Shown one piece after another: positions 7,507-16,743 of a stretch of DNA of 64,000 nt. Made by a program: the position numbers and the translations under genes. Within the stretch, counting starts at the first letter, position 1. Each line of letters starts with the position of its first letter. Under the pieces are notes generated by a model. That model was given only the letters and a program-made list of their open reading frames with translations. It was not told where the DNA came from and searched no databases. Origin of the DNA: Gammaproteobacteria bacterium LSUCC0096 (GTDB taxonomy: Bacteria > Pseudomonadota > Gammaproteobacteria > Pseudomonadales > Litorivicinaceae); contig VIEA01000002.1 in assembly GCA_008087055.1 (NCBI GenBank), forward strand, positions 106,163 to 170,162, in the 5' to 3' direction.

Positions 7507-10120
7507 GTATTCTAAGTTTTTAAAACGCTGGGTCGAAAAGTTTGATCCTGAACAGGCCTGGTTGGGTAATGCCGGCGCAACGCCACCTGATCAGGCTCAA
7601 ATTCACAGTTCTTGGCAACAGCTAGTCGAATTGAATACGCATGATTTTGATCGTGAAGCTCGCTTTCTGAGGAATCAAACGCAAGCGGGCCTGATCAATC
7701 GGTTATTGAGTGGACTTGACTCATTTGAAGATACGGTTCGGGTCACCACTCAAATGGCGGAATCGGCATTGGACGCAAGTCTCGCGCACCATCGAACAAT
7801 ACTCGAACAGGCTTTTGGTGTTCCTTCAAATCCAGCTTTTACAATTTTAGGTATGGGTAAATTGGGCGGACGAGAGCTGAATCTGTCATCTGACATCGAC
7901 ATCTTCTGCATTTTTGCAGAAGACGGCGAAACGTCCGGCCCTCGAGTAAGGGATCATGGAGACTACTTCACTCGTCTGACGCAACAGCTTGCCAAATCAC
8001 TTGATGCACAAACGGTTGATGGTTTTGTAGAGCGTGTTGATCAGCGTTTGAGACCGTGGGGCTCTGCTGGCCAACTCGCAATCCCAGTCGTTGCCTGCGA
8101 AGACTATTACGAAGTGCATGGCAGAGAATGGGAGCGATTCGCTTTGCTAAAAGCCCGTCCAGTCGCAGGCGATATTGAGCTAGGTGACGAATTATTGAAG
8201 TCGCTGAAGCCGTTCATGTATCGGAAATATCTCGATTTTGGTGTGTTTGAGTCGATACGCGATCTCAAATCGAAAATTGAGGCAGAAGTGCGACGGAGTG
8301 GCCGAGATAAAAACGTGAAAGTCGGGCGGGGCGGCATACGCGAAATCGAATTTATCGTCCAAGCAATGCAATTACTGCGCGGAGGTCAGATCCCAAGCCT
8401 GCAAGTCACCGGATTTCTAGATGCCTTATCGACGCTGATGACAGAGACCATCATCAGTGAGAATGACGGTATGCAACTCAAAGACGATTATTTGTGGCTT
8501 CGTCATGTTGAACATGTCATTCAGGCTGAAAATGATCAGCAAACGCAGGAATTGCCGTCAGATTGTGGGCCTTTGGCGTCGGTGATGGGCTTTGAGTCAG
8601 CTGTAGATTTTGAACGGAAACGCAACGAAGTGACGGATCGAGTTCATGAGGCGTTTGCTTCTTTCATGCGGGTTGAGCAGTCGCAAGACACGACTCAAGT
8701 CGCAATCAAAGACGACGTAAAAGAGCGGCTGGACGCGTTCCTTGATGATCCAATGTGTGATCGTCTTGAGCCGATTGCGCGATCTCGACTTATTACGTTA
8801 TTGGATCAGTTAGGGCCTGAGTTAAGTTCATATCCACTTGATGTGACAGAGCGGATGCTTCGGTTTATCTCGACCTGTACACGACGCAGCGTGTATTTGT
8901 CGCTTTTATCTGAAAATCCGGCGACGCGGGAGCGAATGCTCGATATCTTGAATCGATCATCTTGGGTTACTGAGCGGCTAATAGAGATGCCTGCTTTGTT
9001 GGATGAGCTGCTAACACTCGATGTGAGTGAAGCGTTGATGTCACGTGAGGCGATTTGCCAAGAATTATCGATGCGTTTGCAGCGGGTTGATCCCGATGAC
9101 CCAGAGCGCTTAACAGAAGTACTTGTGCAATTTGCTCGCGGCCTCGCATTTCGTGTTGCTGTTTTTGAGGTGCGTGGCGAGATTCCGTTAATGCAGGTAT
9201 CCGATCAATTGACCTGGATTGCTGAGGCAGTTGTTTCAGAGGTACTGCATTACGCATATCGAGAGGTCGAGAATAAGCATGGCCAACCTGTTGTCATTGA
9301 ATCTGATCGTGATGATGCGCTTGGCTTGTCAGTCCTCGGATATGGCAAATTAGGTGGGCTTGAAATGAGCTATGGCTCAGATTTAGATCTCGTTTTTGTC
9401 CACGGGATCGATCCCGATCAAATGACGGATGGCGATTTGGCGATTGAGGGCGGACTGTTCGTTAATCGCGTCGTACGCCGCGTGATTGCATTGCTTGAGA
9501 CAAATACACGGTTTGGTCGCTTGTATGAAATCGATACGCGATTGAGACCGTCTGGCCGTTCTGGATTGATGGTGGTCGGTCTGGATTCGCTGAAGAAATA
9601 TCTGGATGAGTCTGCGTGGACTTGGGAATTGCAGGCCTTCGTTAGAGCGCGCCCCGTTGCTGGAGACCAGTTCCTGAACGATCGATTAGCGGCGCTTCGT
9701 CTGGATGTTTTAAGCAAGCCTCGAGAACCGACAGCATTGTTGAAAGACGTGGTTGAAATGCGCGAAAAAATGCGCTCGCATTTGGGTAGCACTGCGGGCG
9801 ATTCTGGTTTTGATTTAAAGCACGATCGAGGAGGTATCGTTGATATCGAATTTATGGTGCAATATCAGGTTCTAGCATATGCAGAAATGCATCCCAAGCT
9901 TGCGACTTATACGGATAACATCCGACAGCTTGACGGACTTTCAGAGTCTGGGTGTATTTCGACAGTAGATGCAGATGCGTTGAAGAGCGCTTATGTCCAC
10001 TATCGGACGTTAAACCATGAAGCAATCTTGGCTGGCCGGGAAGGTCGTGTCGAAATCGCAGAGATTGGAAACGAGCGGCAGTTGGTTGAGAGTCTTTGGG
10101 CGCAGTGGATGTCTTCTTGA
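7493..10120 (+). CDS. glnE: Glutamine synthetase adenylyltransferase/deadenylase
   Basis: Adds AMP to, and removes it from, glutamine synthetase under control of PII. The 875 residues (946 in E. coli) contain both nucleotidyltransferase domains. The N-terminal deadenylase has GMGKLGGRELN with SSDIDIF near residues 120-138. The C-terminal adenylylase has GYGKLGGLEM with GSDLDLVF near 615-637. RHVEHVIQ and the RGGI(R/V)(E/D)IEF blocks after each domain are family hallmarks. Its start lies within the CYTH gene, a conserved pairing. The ntrC gene at the other end of the window belongs to the same nitrogen regulon. Confidence 0.96.
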   Translation: MQPVEYSKFLKRWVEKFDPEQAWLGNAGATPPDQAQIHSSWQQLVELNTHDFDREARFLRNQTQAGLINRLLSGLDSFEDTVRVTTQMAESALDASLAHHRTILEQAFGVPSNPAFTILGMGKLGGRELNLSSDIDIFCIFAEDGETSGPRVRDHGDYFTRLTQQLAKSLDAQTVDGFVERVDQRLRPWGSAGQLAIPVVACEDYYEVHGREWERFALLKARPVAGDIELGDELLKSLKPFMYRKYLDFGVFESIRDLKSKIEAEVRRSGRDKNVKVGRGGIREIEFIVQAMQLLRGGQIPSLQVTGFLDALSTLMTETIISENDGMQLKDDYLWLRHVEHVIQAENDQQTQELPSDCGPLASVMGFESAVDFERKRNEVTDRVHEAFASFMRVEQSQDTTQVAIKDDVKERLDAFLDDPMCDRLEPIARSRLITLLDQLGPELSSYPLDVTERMLRFISTCTRRSVYLSLLSENPATRERMLDILNRSSWVTERLIEMPALLDELLTLDVSEALMSREAICQELSMRLQRVDPDDPERLTEVLVQFARGLAFRVAVFEVRGEIPLMQVSDQLTWIAEAVVSEVLHYAYREVENKHGQPVVIESDRDDALGLSVLGYGKLGGLEMSYGSDLDLVFVHGIDPDQMTDGDLAIEGGLFVNRVVRRVIALLETNTRFGRLYEIDTRLRPSGRSGLMVVGLDSLKKYLDESAWTWELQAFVRARPVAGDQFLNDRLAALRLDVLSKPREPTALLKDVVEMREKMRSHLGSTAGDSGFDLKHDRGGIVDIEFMVQYQVLAYAEMHPKLATYTDNIRQLDGLSESGCISTVDADALKSAYVHYRTLNHEAILAGREGRVEIAEIGNERQLVESLWAQWMSS

Positions 10121-10137
10121 ATTGATTGGAAATAAAA

Positions 10138-11070
10138 ATGCAGCCGAACTTTGCTGATCGAGATGGATTAATTTGGTTTGATGGTGAACTCAAGCCTTGG
10201 CGTGATTGTCAGACGCACGTCCTGACACACACTTTGCATTATGGCCTCGGATGTTTCGAAGGAGTGCGTGCATATCAGACAGCAGATGGTGCTGCGATTT
10301 TCCGTTTGAGGGATCACACGCGTCGTTTATTCGATTCCGCGAAAATTCTCGGTATGGATATTCCATTTTCGATGGAGGAGATCGATGCTGCGCAGAAAGC
10401 AGCTGTTGCCTCGAATGATTTGGATCATGCCTATCTGCGACCCATGGTGTTTTATGGTTCAGAAGGGATGGGGCTACGTGCTGATTCTCTGAAAACTCAT
10501 GTAATCGTAGCCGCATGGGCTTGGGGCTCATACATGGGCGAAGAGAACATGAAGCGCGGAATTAAGGTTCGCACATCCAGCTATACTCGCCATCACGTGA
10601 ATATCACCATGACGAAGGCGAAAGCTAACGGCAACTACATGAATTCTATGCTTGCACTGCAAGAAGCGCTGACAGGTGGTGCGGATGAAGCATTGTTGTT
10701 GGATCCAGAGGGTTTCGTCTCTGAGGGATCCGGTGAGAATGTATTTATCGTTCGTGATGGCGTGATTTACACGCCTGAGCTTACGAACTGTTTGGATGGT
10801 ATTACGCGGAAGACTATTTTCAGGTTGGCCAAAGAGCATGGACTTGATGTTGTCGAAAAGCGGATCACCCGCGATGAAGTGATAATCGCAGATGAGGCGT
10901 TCTTCACAGGCACTGCAGCTGAAGTAACACCGATTCGTGAGCTGGACTCGCGTCCGATTGGCGCGGGCTCTCGTGGACCTATTACAGAAATGCTTCAGTC
11001 TGATTATTTCGACGTCGTACATGGCCGTAATGAGACATTCAGCGAGTGGGTCACACTCGTTAAGGACTGA
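10138..11070 (+). CDS. ilvE: Branched-chain amino acid aminotransferase
   Basis: PLP enzyme that interconverts valine, leucine and isoleucine with their keto acids. The ATG at 10138 (MQPNFADRDGLIWFDG) gives 310 residues, close to the 309 of E. coli; an in-frame TTG four codons upstream is possible but adds nothing conserved. Motifs: THTLHYGLGCFEGVRAY, the PLP Lys in TKAKANGNYMNSML, SEGSGENVF and FFTGTAAEVTPIRELD. The gene follows glnE by 17 bases and precedes waaF by 3, the arrangement seen in Pseudomonas. Together with ilvD it supplies branched-chain amino acids. Confidence 0.95.
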   Translation: MQPNFADRDGLIWFDGELKPWRDCQTHVLTHTLHYGLGCFEGVRAYQTADGAAIFRLRDHTRRLFDSAKILGMDIPFSMEEIDAAQKAAVASNDLDHAYLRPMVFYGSEGMGLRADSLKTHVIVAAWAWGSYMGEENMKRGIKVRTSSYTRHHVNITMTKAKANGNYMNSMLALQEALTGGADEALLLDPEGFVSEGSGENVFIVRDGVIYTPELTNCLDGITRKTIFRLAKEHGLDVVEKRITRDEVIIADEAFFTGTAAEVTPIRELDSRPIGAGSRGPITEMLQSDYFDVVHGRNETFSEWVTLVKD

Positions 11071-11073
11071 TTC

Positions 11074-12114
11074 ATGCCAACCTTAGTGGTTGGCCCGAAC
11101 TGGGTCGGTGACATGATCATGGCGCATGCTTTGATTTCGTTTCTGAAATCAAAGCGTCCAGACGACCCCATTCATATGCTCGCACCGAGCTGGAGTCTTG
11201 AAGTTGCCCGGCGTATGCCAGAGGTTGATCAAGTCATCGAGCTCCCTTTTGATCACGGTCAGCTGAAGCTGAAAGAACGTTGGGCATTTGCTCGTAAGCT
11301 TCGGTTTTCGCGTTATCACCGCGCATTTATTCTGCCCAACTCTTTGAAATCTGCGTTGATCCCCGCTATGGCGGGAATCCCCCGTCGTATCGGTTGGCGT
11401 GGAGAGTATCGATACAAGTTACTCACTGATCTACGGATTCTGCATGAGGCTCGTTTCCCGCGGATGATCGACCGGTATATGGCGCTTGGGTTTCCAGCAA
11501 ACCTTGCTCTGTCGGCGAATCAATTACCCGAAGCTCCTCCGCTTCCCCGTTTAACGATGGATGAAGCGTCACAAGCACATTTGGTTTCCACGCATGGACT
11601 CGACCCCTCTCGGTTGGTTGCTCTGTGCCCGGGAGCTGAATTTGGGCCCGCGAAACAGTGGCCACTGGATCGTTTTGCAGATCTAGCGACACGTTTAATT
11701 GATGCGGGACATCAGGTCATCTTACTCGGTTCGCCCAATGATGCCGATGATATTGAGTTATTGATCAACCAGATTGCGAAGTCAAAGCGCGAGAGTCTCG
11801 TGAACCTTACAGGCTTGACGTCGATTCCAGAAGCGGTTGATCTAATAGGCTTGTCAAAAGCTGTTGTGACACATGACTCTGGGTTAATGCATGTAGCTGC
11901 AGCGACGGGTCGACCACTAGTCGCGCTTTTTGGACCATCATCACCGACGCATACACCGCCACTGAGTGAGACGGCAGTGACTTTGACGCACCCCGTACCT
12001 TGCCACCCATGTTTTGAAAAAGAATGCCCATTAAAACACCAGGCATGTTTGTCTGAGCTTTCGGTTGATGAGGTATTCGACGCGTTGTTACAACAAATAC
12101 AGCGGATCGCCTAA
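11074..12114 (+). CDS. waaF: ADP-heptose:LPS heptosyltransferase II
   Basis: A GT-9 glycosyltransferase that adds the second L-glycero-D-manno-heptose to the LPS inner core on the cytoplasmic face of the inner membrane. The 346 residues match E. coli WaaF (348). Conserved parts are the start VVGPNWVGDMIMA, IGWRGEYRY, LCPGAEFGPAKQWP and the ADP-heptose site THDSGLMHVAAA with ALFGPSSPTHTPP. The C-terminal Cys-rich CHPCFEKECPL is usual for the family. The stop overlaps the waaC start by one base (TAATG). Confidence 0.95.
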   Translation: MPTLVVGPNWVGDMIMAHALISFLKSKRPDDPIHMLAPSWSLEVARRMPEVDQVIELPFDHGQLKLKERWAFARKLRFSRYHRAFILPNSLKSALIPAMAGIPRRIGWRGEYRYKLLTDLRILHEARFPRMIDRYMALGFPANLALSANQLPEAPPLPRLTMDEASQAHLVSTHGLDPSRLVALCPGAEFGPAKQWPLDRFADLATRLIDAGHQVILLGSPNDADDIELLINQIAKSKRESLVNLTGLTSIPEAVDLIGLSKAVVTHDSGLMHVAAATGRPLVALFGPSSPTHTPPLSETAVTLTHPVPCHPCFEKECPLKHQACLSELSVDEVFDALLQQIQRIA

Positions 12115-13076
12115 TGCGTGTTTTGGTGGTGAAAACATCCTCAATGGGTGATCTAGTGCATACATTGCCAGCATTGACTGATGCAACTGAAGCGCTCGGT
12201 GATATTCGGTTCGATTGGGTGTGCGAGCCTACTTTTGCTGAAATCCCACATTGGCACCCATCTGTTGGCGATGTGCTTGCGATTCCTTTACGACGCTGGA
12301 AAGGAAAGCTGCATCGCCTATTGTTTTCGAATGACCTTGCTGCCTATAAACAAGTACTCGGCGCAGAACGATACGACGTTGTCATTGATGCTCAGGGACT
12401 GATTAAAAGTGCATTTTTAATCACACGGTTTACTGATGGGCCAAAGCATGGATTTGATCGCCGTTCGGCAAAGGAGCGTTTGGCGGCGAGCGTTTACGAC
12501 GTGACCCATCGCGTCGACCGGTCGAAACATGCGATATCGAGAACTCGTGAGTTATTTGCGAAGTCGCTCGGATACCCTCTTCCAGAAACGGATCCAGATG
12601 CGTCTATTGATTTGGGGCGACCACAAGAGCTGGCTGATCGTTTAGTACTGGTGACTCAGACGAGTCGGCTACCGAAGTGTTGGATGAGTGATGGATGGAA
12701 AGCTGTTATTGAAGATGCACTTCCTCAGTTTTCTGACATTGTGCTGCCGGTGGGAAGTGATGCTGAATTCGAAGCGGTTTCAGCAATGACTACAGGCCTG
12801 CCCGTACGAATATTGAATCAAGCCTCGTTAAATGATGTTGCTTTTGAGATCTCAAATGCGCGCGCAGTGGTTTCTGTCGATACTGGGCTTGCGCATATCG
12901 CTGATGCATTGGGTATACCGCTGCTTGCATTGTATGGGCCGACAAAGCCTGGTCTTGTGGGACCTGTTGCTGAAACATCGCAAATCCTAAAAAGTCGAAC
13001 AGGAAAAATGGCTGATATCAGTGCATCTGACGTAATGGAATGGGTTAGTCAGACTGATACAGTGTCTGCCGTGTAA
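12114..13076 (+). CDS. waaC: ADP-heptose:LPS heptosyltransferase I
   Basis: GT-9 enzyme adding the first heptose to Kdo. The 320-residue protein begins MRVLVVKTSSMGDLVHTLPAL, diagnostic for WaaC, and contains VDTGLAHIADALGIPLLALYGPTKP at the nucleotide-sugar site (read as two blocks). It is coupled to waaF. In Pseudomonas, waaG and waaP usually follow; here the next gene is convergent and overlaps the last 32 bases of waaC, so the core operon ends early. Confidence 0.95.
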   Translation: MRVLVVKTSSMGDLVHTLPALTDATEALGDIRFDWVCEPTFAEIPHWHPSVGDVLAIPLRRWKGKLHRLLFSNDLAAYKQVLGAERYDVVIDAQGLIKSAFLITRFTDGPKHGFDRRSAKERLAASVYDVTHRVDRSKHAISRTRELFAKSLGYPLPETDPDASIDLGRPQELADRLVLVTQTSRLPKCWMSDGWKAVIEDALPQFSDIVLPVGSDAEFEAVSAMTTGLPVRILNQASLNDVAFEISNARAVVSVDTGLAHIADALGIPLLALYGPTKPGLVGPVAETSQILKSRTGKMADISASDVMEWVSQTDTVSAV

Positions 13077-13953
13077 GGTCTGGATTGGTCTTAAATCGTT
13101 TATGCATCCACATATACTGTGAGGGATGCTTTTTCAGCGCGTCTTCAATACGTTGATTGAGTGCGCGTGCATTCTCTAACTCATCCTCAACTGGATAATC
13201 ATTAGGCATCGGGACAAATGAGACGTGATAGGTGCCATTGTCGTCACGGTGTAGATCAAGGAAAACGCTGACTGCGTTAGACATTCGAGCGAGGCGAGCT
13301 GGCGTTGTTACTGTGCATGCAAGTCGCCCGAAAAACGGAGCGAATACAGAGCCTTTTGGCCCCATGTCTTGATCTGGTCCGAACCAAACCATGTCACCTT
13401 GTTTTAGGTGTTTAGCAATATCGCGCAATGCCCGGACATCGACCAGTTCAGCGTATCGTGCGCGACCACGACACACAGCTTGGTCAAAGATTGGATTATC
13501 GTTTGGGCGATAACTCACTACAAATCTGCCTGCGACGGCGTGCATGAGTGGGGCGACCAAGTCCAACATGCTGTAGTGTGGGCAGAGCAGTAACACCCCT
13601 TGATTTTCTTTCTTAGCTCGGTCGAGAAGTTCTTGGCCTGATACGACGATTTTGTCATCGACAAAATCGATGGGCCGATGCCAAGACCAAGCCGTTTCGG
13701 TTAGTCCGATTCCGTTTTGCTCAAAGCAGGCTTTGACAAGATTGCGTTGTTCGATCGGGCTTAATTCTGGGAAGCAGACAGAAATATTTCGTTCACAAAC
13801 AAGGCGGCGGTTTTTCGCTGTATAGAACAACAAAGTACCAATCAGGTGGCCGATAGCCACTCCAAGCCTTGGTGGCAGTGCGGCTAATAGTCGAATGAAG
13901 CCAAGTCCCAGCGGAACGAAAGAAAAGCCCATGTGTAATCCGGTTGGGTTCAT
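13045..13953 (-). CDS. Lipid A lauroyl acyltransferase family protein (LpxL/LpxM/HtrB)
   Basis: Late acyltransferase that adds a secondary acyl chain to lipid A or its Kdo-modified precursor at the inner membrane. The 302 residues contain a hydrophobic N-terminal anchor (about 14-46), the catalytic HX4D as His126-Asp131 in CPHYSMLD, the WFGPDQDMG segment and WMHKRFKT near the C-terminus, all typical. Sequence alone does not decide between LpxL and LpxM. The start could be 13953 or 13932 (MGFSFVPLG), both preceded by weak ribosome sites. It runs divergently from hldE and convergently into waaC. Confidence 0.88.
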   Translation of the reverse strand: MNPTGLHMGFSFVPLGLGFIRLLAALPPRLGVAIGHLIGTLLFYTAKNRRLVCERNISVCFPELSPIEQRNLVKACFEQNGIGLTETAWSWHRPIDFVDDKIVVSGQELLDRAKKENQGVLLLCPHYSMLDLVAPLMHAVAGRFVVSYRPNDNPIFDQAVCRGRARYAELVDVRALRDIAKHLKQGDMVWFGPDQDMGPKGSVFAPFFGRLACTVTTPARLARMSNAVSVFLDLHRDDNGTYHVSFVPMPNDYPVEDELENARALNQRIEDALKKHPSQYMWMHKRFKTNPDLTRQTLYQSD

Positions 13954-14003
13954 TGATGAAGCTCGGTACTATAACAAGCTTCGAATCATTAGAGAGATCT
14001 TCT

Positions 14004-15419
14004 GTGTCACATATCTTTTCCACATCGCGGGTTTTAGTCGTTGGCGATGTCATGTTGGACCGTTACTGGCATGGCGATGCTGGTCGGATCTCTCCTGAAG
14101 CTCCAGTTCCTGTTGTCCGGGTCACTCACGACGAGGCGCGTCCGGGTGGTGCGGCAAACGTGGCTTTGAATCTGTCGTCACTTGGTGCGACAGTGACTTG
14201 TGCTGGGCTTGTGGGCCATGACTCTGATGCGGATTTACTGGAACAGACCCTAACAAATCACAATGTGCATCCACTTTTCACGCGCGTCGACCACCGAACA
14301 ATTACCAAGCTAAGAGTCTTAAGTCAGGCACATCAAATGATTCGTCTGGATTTTGAAACACCATTTGATGCATCAAATGCGGAGTCGCTAGCTCAGGCAG
14401 TGTCACTTGATGGAATGACGGCGGTGGTTTTAAGTGATTATGCAAAAGGAAGCTTAGAGCCTCGTTTACTCATTCAAAAAGCACGTGCCGCCAAGATACC
14501 AGTGGTTGTTGATCCTAAGGGCACAGACTTTGAGAAATACCGAGGGGCCACTTTATTGACCCCCAATCGCACTGAATTCGAAGCAGTTTGTGGCACATGG
14601 GCCAATGATCAGGACCTGATTGAAAAAGGTCAGAAACTGATTAATGAACTTGATATCGACACAATCTTGGTCACGCGTTCTGAGCAAGGAATGACGCTGA
14701 TTATGCGTGATGGATCTGTGCATCAATTTGCTGCAACGGCGCGAGAGGTTGCGGATGTCACAGGTGCGGGCGATACGGTGATTGCGACTGTGGCGGCGGG
14801 CCTCGGTGCAGGTATGAGCATGGCTGAATCAGCTGAATTAGCGAACCGAGCGGCAGGAATCGTTGTATCGAAACTTGGTACAGCAACTGTCAGTGGTCGT
14901 GAACTCGAACGGGCTCTGGATGTTGATCACGGCATTTTTGATCACGTAGAAGATGCAGCCGCTTGGGCCGAACAATGCCGTGCTCAGGGTGAGAAAGTTG
15001 TCATGACGAATGGTTGCTTTGATATCTTGCATGCAGGTCATGTCGCCTATTTGAAAGAAGCTGCTTCGCTCGGTGATCGTTTGATTGTTGCTGTCAATTC
15101 AGACGCGTCGGTGGCTCGTTTGAAAGGTCCTGAACGCCCTGTAAATACTATTGAACGTCGCCTTCAGGTGCTCGCTGGCCTCGGTGCTGTCGATGCGGTT
15201 ATCGCATTTGAGGATGACACGCCAATTCCATTAATTGATGTCGTTCGGCCTGACATTCTTGTGAAGGGCGGTGACTACAAAACGATCGAGGAAGTCGTCG
15301 GTTACGAGCATGTGTTGGGCTATGGCGGAGAAGTTAAAGTTCTCGGTGAAGTGGCCAACCTTTCGACTAGCCACTTGATTGCAAAGATTCGTCAGACTGA
15401 CTCTGATTCAACTAACTGA
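14004..15419 (+). CDS. hldE: Bifunctional heptose 7-phosphate kinase / heptose 1-phosphate adenylyltransferase
   Basis: Makes ADP-heptose for WaaC and WaaF. An N-terminal PfkB-type kinase (VVGDVMLDRYW, RPGGAANVA, DVTGAGDTVI) is fused to a C-terminal cytidylyltransferase-like domain (MTNGCFDILHAGHVAYL). The GTG at 14004, seven bases after AGAGAG, gives 471 residues, close to the 477 of E. coli. An ATG at 13956 and TTG at 13944 are in frame but would overlap or nearly touch the divergent acyltransferase start. The last 28 bases overlap convergent gmhA, the isomerase that makes its substrate. Confidence 0.94.
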   Translation: MSHIFSTSRVLVVGDVMLDRYWHGDAGRISPEAPVPVVRVTHDEARPGGAANVALNLSSLGATVTCAGLVGHDSDADLLEQTLTNHNVHPLFTRVDHRTITKLRVLSQAHQMIRLDFETPFDASNAESLAQAVSLDGMTAVVLSDYAKGSLEPRLLIQKARAAKIPVVVDPKGTDFEKYRGATLLTPNRTEFEAVCGTWANDQDLIEKGQKLINELDIDTILVTRSEQGMTLIMRDGSVHQFAATAREVADVTGAGDTVIATVAAGLGAGMSMAESAELANRAAGIVVSKLGTATVSGRELERALDVDHGIFDHVEDAAAWAEQCRAQGEKVVMTNGCFDILHAGHVAYLKEAASLGDRLIVAVNSDASVARLKGPERPVNTIERRLQVLAGLGAVDAVIAFEDDTPIPLIDVVRPDILVKGGDYKTIEEVVGYEHVLGYGGEVKVLGEVANLSTSHLIAKIRQTDSDSTN

Positions 15420-15970
15420 CAGAGTGTGTGCATCATCAAGATGTGACACTCTTGAATGCGCGCTGTGTTAGTCGACGGGGCAGCTAGCACGTAATCAGCG
15501 ATCGCCTGCATCGCGCCGTCAGGTTTATCACCAACTAGTGCAACTGTTCGAATACCCTTGCTCTGGGCAACTTCCATAGCTTTGACGACATTCTTTGAAT
15601 TACCACTTGTTGAGATGCCAATGAGTAAATCACCTGATTGTCCGAGGCCTTCGACTTGTCGTGAGAAGACTTGGTCATAGCCATAATCATTACCAATGGC
15701 TGTGAGAGCAGATGTATCTGTGGTGAGCGCAATCGCAGCCATTGACTTACGTTCTTTTTCAAATCGACCAATAAGTTCTGCTGCGATGTGCTGGCTATCT
15801 GCAGCTGACCCCCCATTTCCGCAGAGCATGATTTTGTGGCCTGCTTTGATGGTTGATGACGCGACTCCTGCGACTTCAAGAAGTTCTTCCAAGCGTTTGG
15901 TGTCATTGATGAGGGCTTGTTTGGTATCAATGCTTGCCTGAAAAGTGGCTTTAATCGCGTCTAGGCTCAT
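15392..15970 (-). CDS. gmhA: Phosphoheptose isomerase (SIS domain)
   Basis: Converts sedoheptulose 7-phosphate to heptose 7-phosphate, first step of ADP-heptose synthesis. The 192 residues show CGNGGSAADSQHIAAEL and STDT-like TTDTSALTAIGNDYG, then GISTSGNSKNV, which fit GmhA better than its paralogue DiaA, although DiaA cannot be fully excluded. Position beside hldE supports GmhA. On the minus strand it is last after an FAD oxidoreductase and an aldo-keto reductase, with a 4-nt overlap to the latter. Confidence 0.88.
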   Translation of the reverse strand: MSLDAIKATFQASIDTKQALINDTKRLEELLEVAGVASSTIKAGHKIMLCGNGGSAADSQHIAAELIGRFEKERKSMAAIALTTDTSALTAIGNDYGYDQVFSRQVEGLGQSGDLLIGISTSGNSKNVVKAMEVAQSKGIRTVALVGDKPDGAMQAIADYVLAAPSTNTARIQECHILMMHTLCQLVESESV

Positions 15971-16743
15971 ATTTGAATCTCTGTTGGGAGTGCAAGACAG
16001 TTATTGCGCAGATGCACCGGATTAATGGTGCCAATGATAGCGGAAGTGATGTTTGGGTGGGCGAACAAGTCTTTAAAAATTTCGGGAATAGATGTTGTTA
16101 GATGGCCGCTTCCGAGGGCTTTCTTGACCAATAACCCCGCACCAAATCGTTTCGCTTCATCGATGAGTGGTTTTTCATCTTGAGTCTCAGGGTTCAGTGT
16201 AATCATCAAGCAATCCGCTCCCAGATCTAGAGCTTGACGCCCACCATCCAGTGTTTTGCCCGATAATCCGACTGCCTGAATTAGTCCTTGGTCTCGCGCT
16301 TTGATTAATGTGTGAAGTGCACCTTGATTTAGATGTTCGACATCCTTTCCATCAGAGTGCAGTAACACCACATCTAAACGATCGCGATTTAAGCGTTGAA
16401 GACTCTGTTCTAAGCTCTTGAGGATAGCGGTTTCTGAGAAGTCGTAATGACTTCCGGTATCACGATCGTAGGTTTCGCCAACTTTTGTGATGATCTGAAA
16501 ATCGCTCGAGATTTCTGGTAATAACTCACCGAGCCGAGCTTCAGAGGTTCCGTATGCTGGCGCTGTATCAAGACAGTTGATGCCCAAATCTGAAGCAATT
16601 GTGAGGAGCTCGATGACTTCTTGATCACTCGGTAATTCAAAATCGGTCGGATATTTCACATCCGTATTGCGTCCAATTTTGACGGTACCCAGACCAATCG
16701 GACTGAGCTTGAGCCCCGTTTGCCCCAGTGGTCTATGAATCAT
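15967..16743 (-). CDS. Aldo/keto reductase family protein
   Basis: A 258-residue (beta/alpha)8 reductase from the ATG at 16743. It starts MIHRPLGQTGLKLSPIGLGT and contains LDTAPAYGTSE with the catalytic Asp and Tyr, ITKVGE with the catalytic Lys, LLHSDG where a His usually sits, and SAIIGT for NADPH binding. The frame is open for 12 further codons, but the ATG at 16743 overlaps the preceding stop as ATGA. The substrate is unknown. It lies between an FAD oxidoreductase and gmhA with 4-nt overlaps on both sides, so the three are translated together. A similar pair is found near the LPS genes of Pseudomonas. Confidence 0.85.
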   Translation of the reverse strand: MIHRPLGQTGLKLSPIGLGTVKIGRNTDVKYPTDFELPSDQEVIELLTIASDLGINCLDTAPAYGTSEARLGELLPEISSDFQIITKVGETYDRDTGSHYDFSETAILKSLEQSLQRLNRDRLDVVLLHSDGKDVEHLNQGALHTLIKARDQGLIQAVGLSGKTLDGGRQALDLGADCLMITLNPETQDEKPLIDEAKRFGAGLLVKKALGSGHLTTSIPEIFKDLFAHPNITSAIIGTINPVHLRNNCLALPTEIQI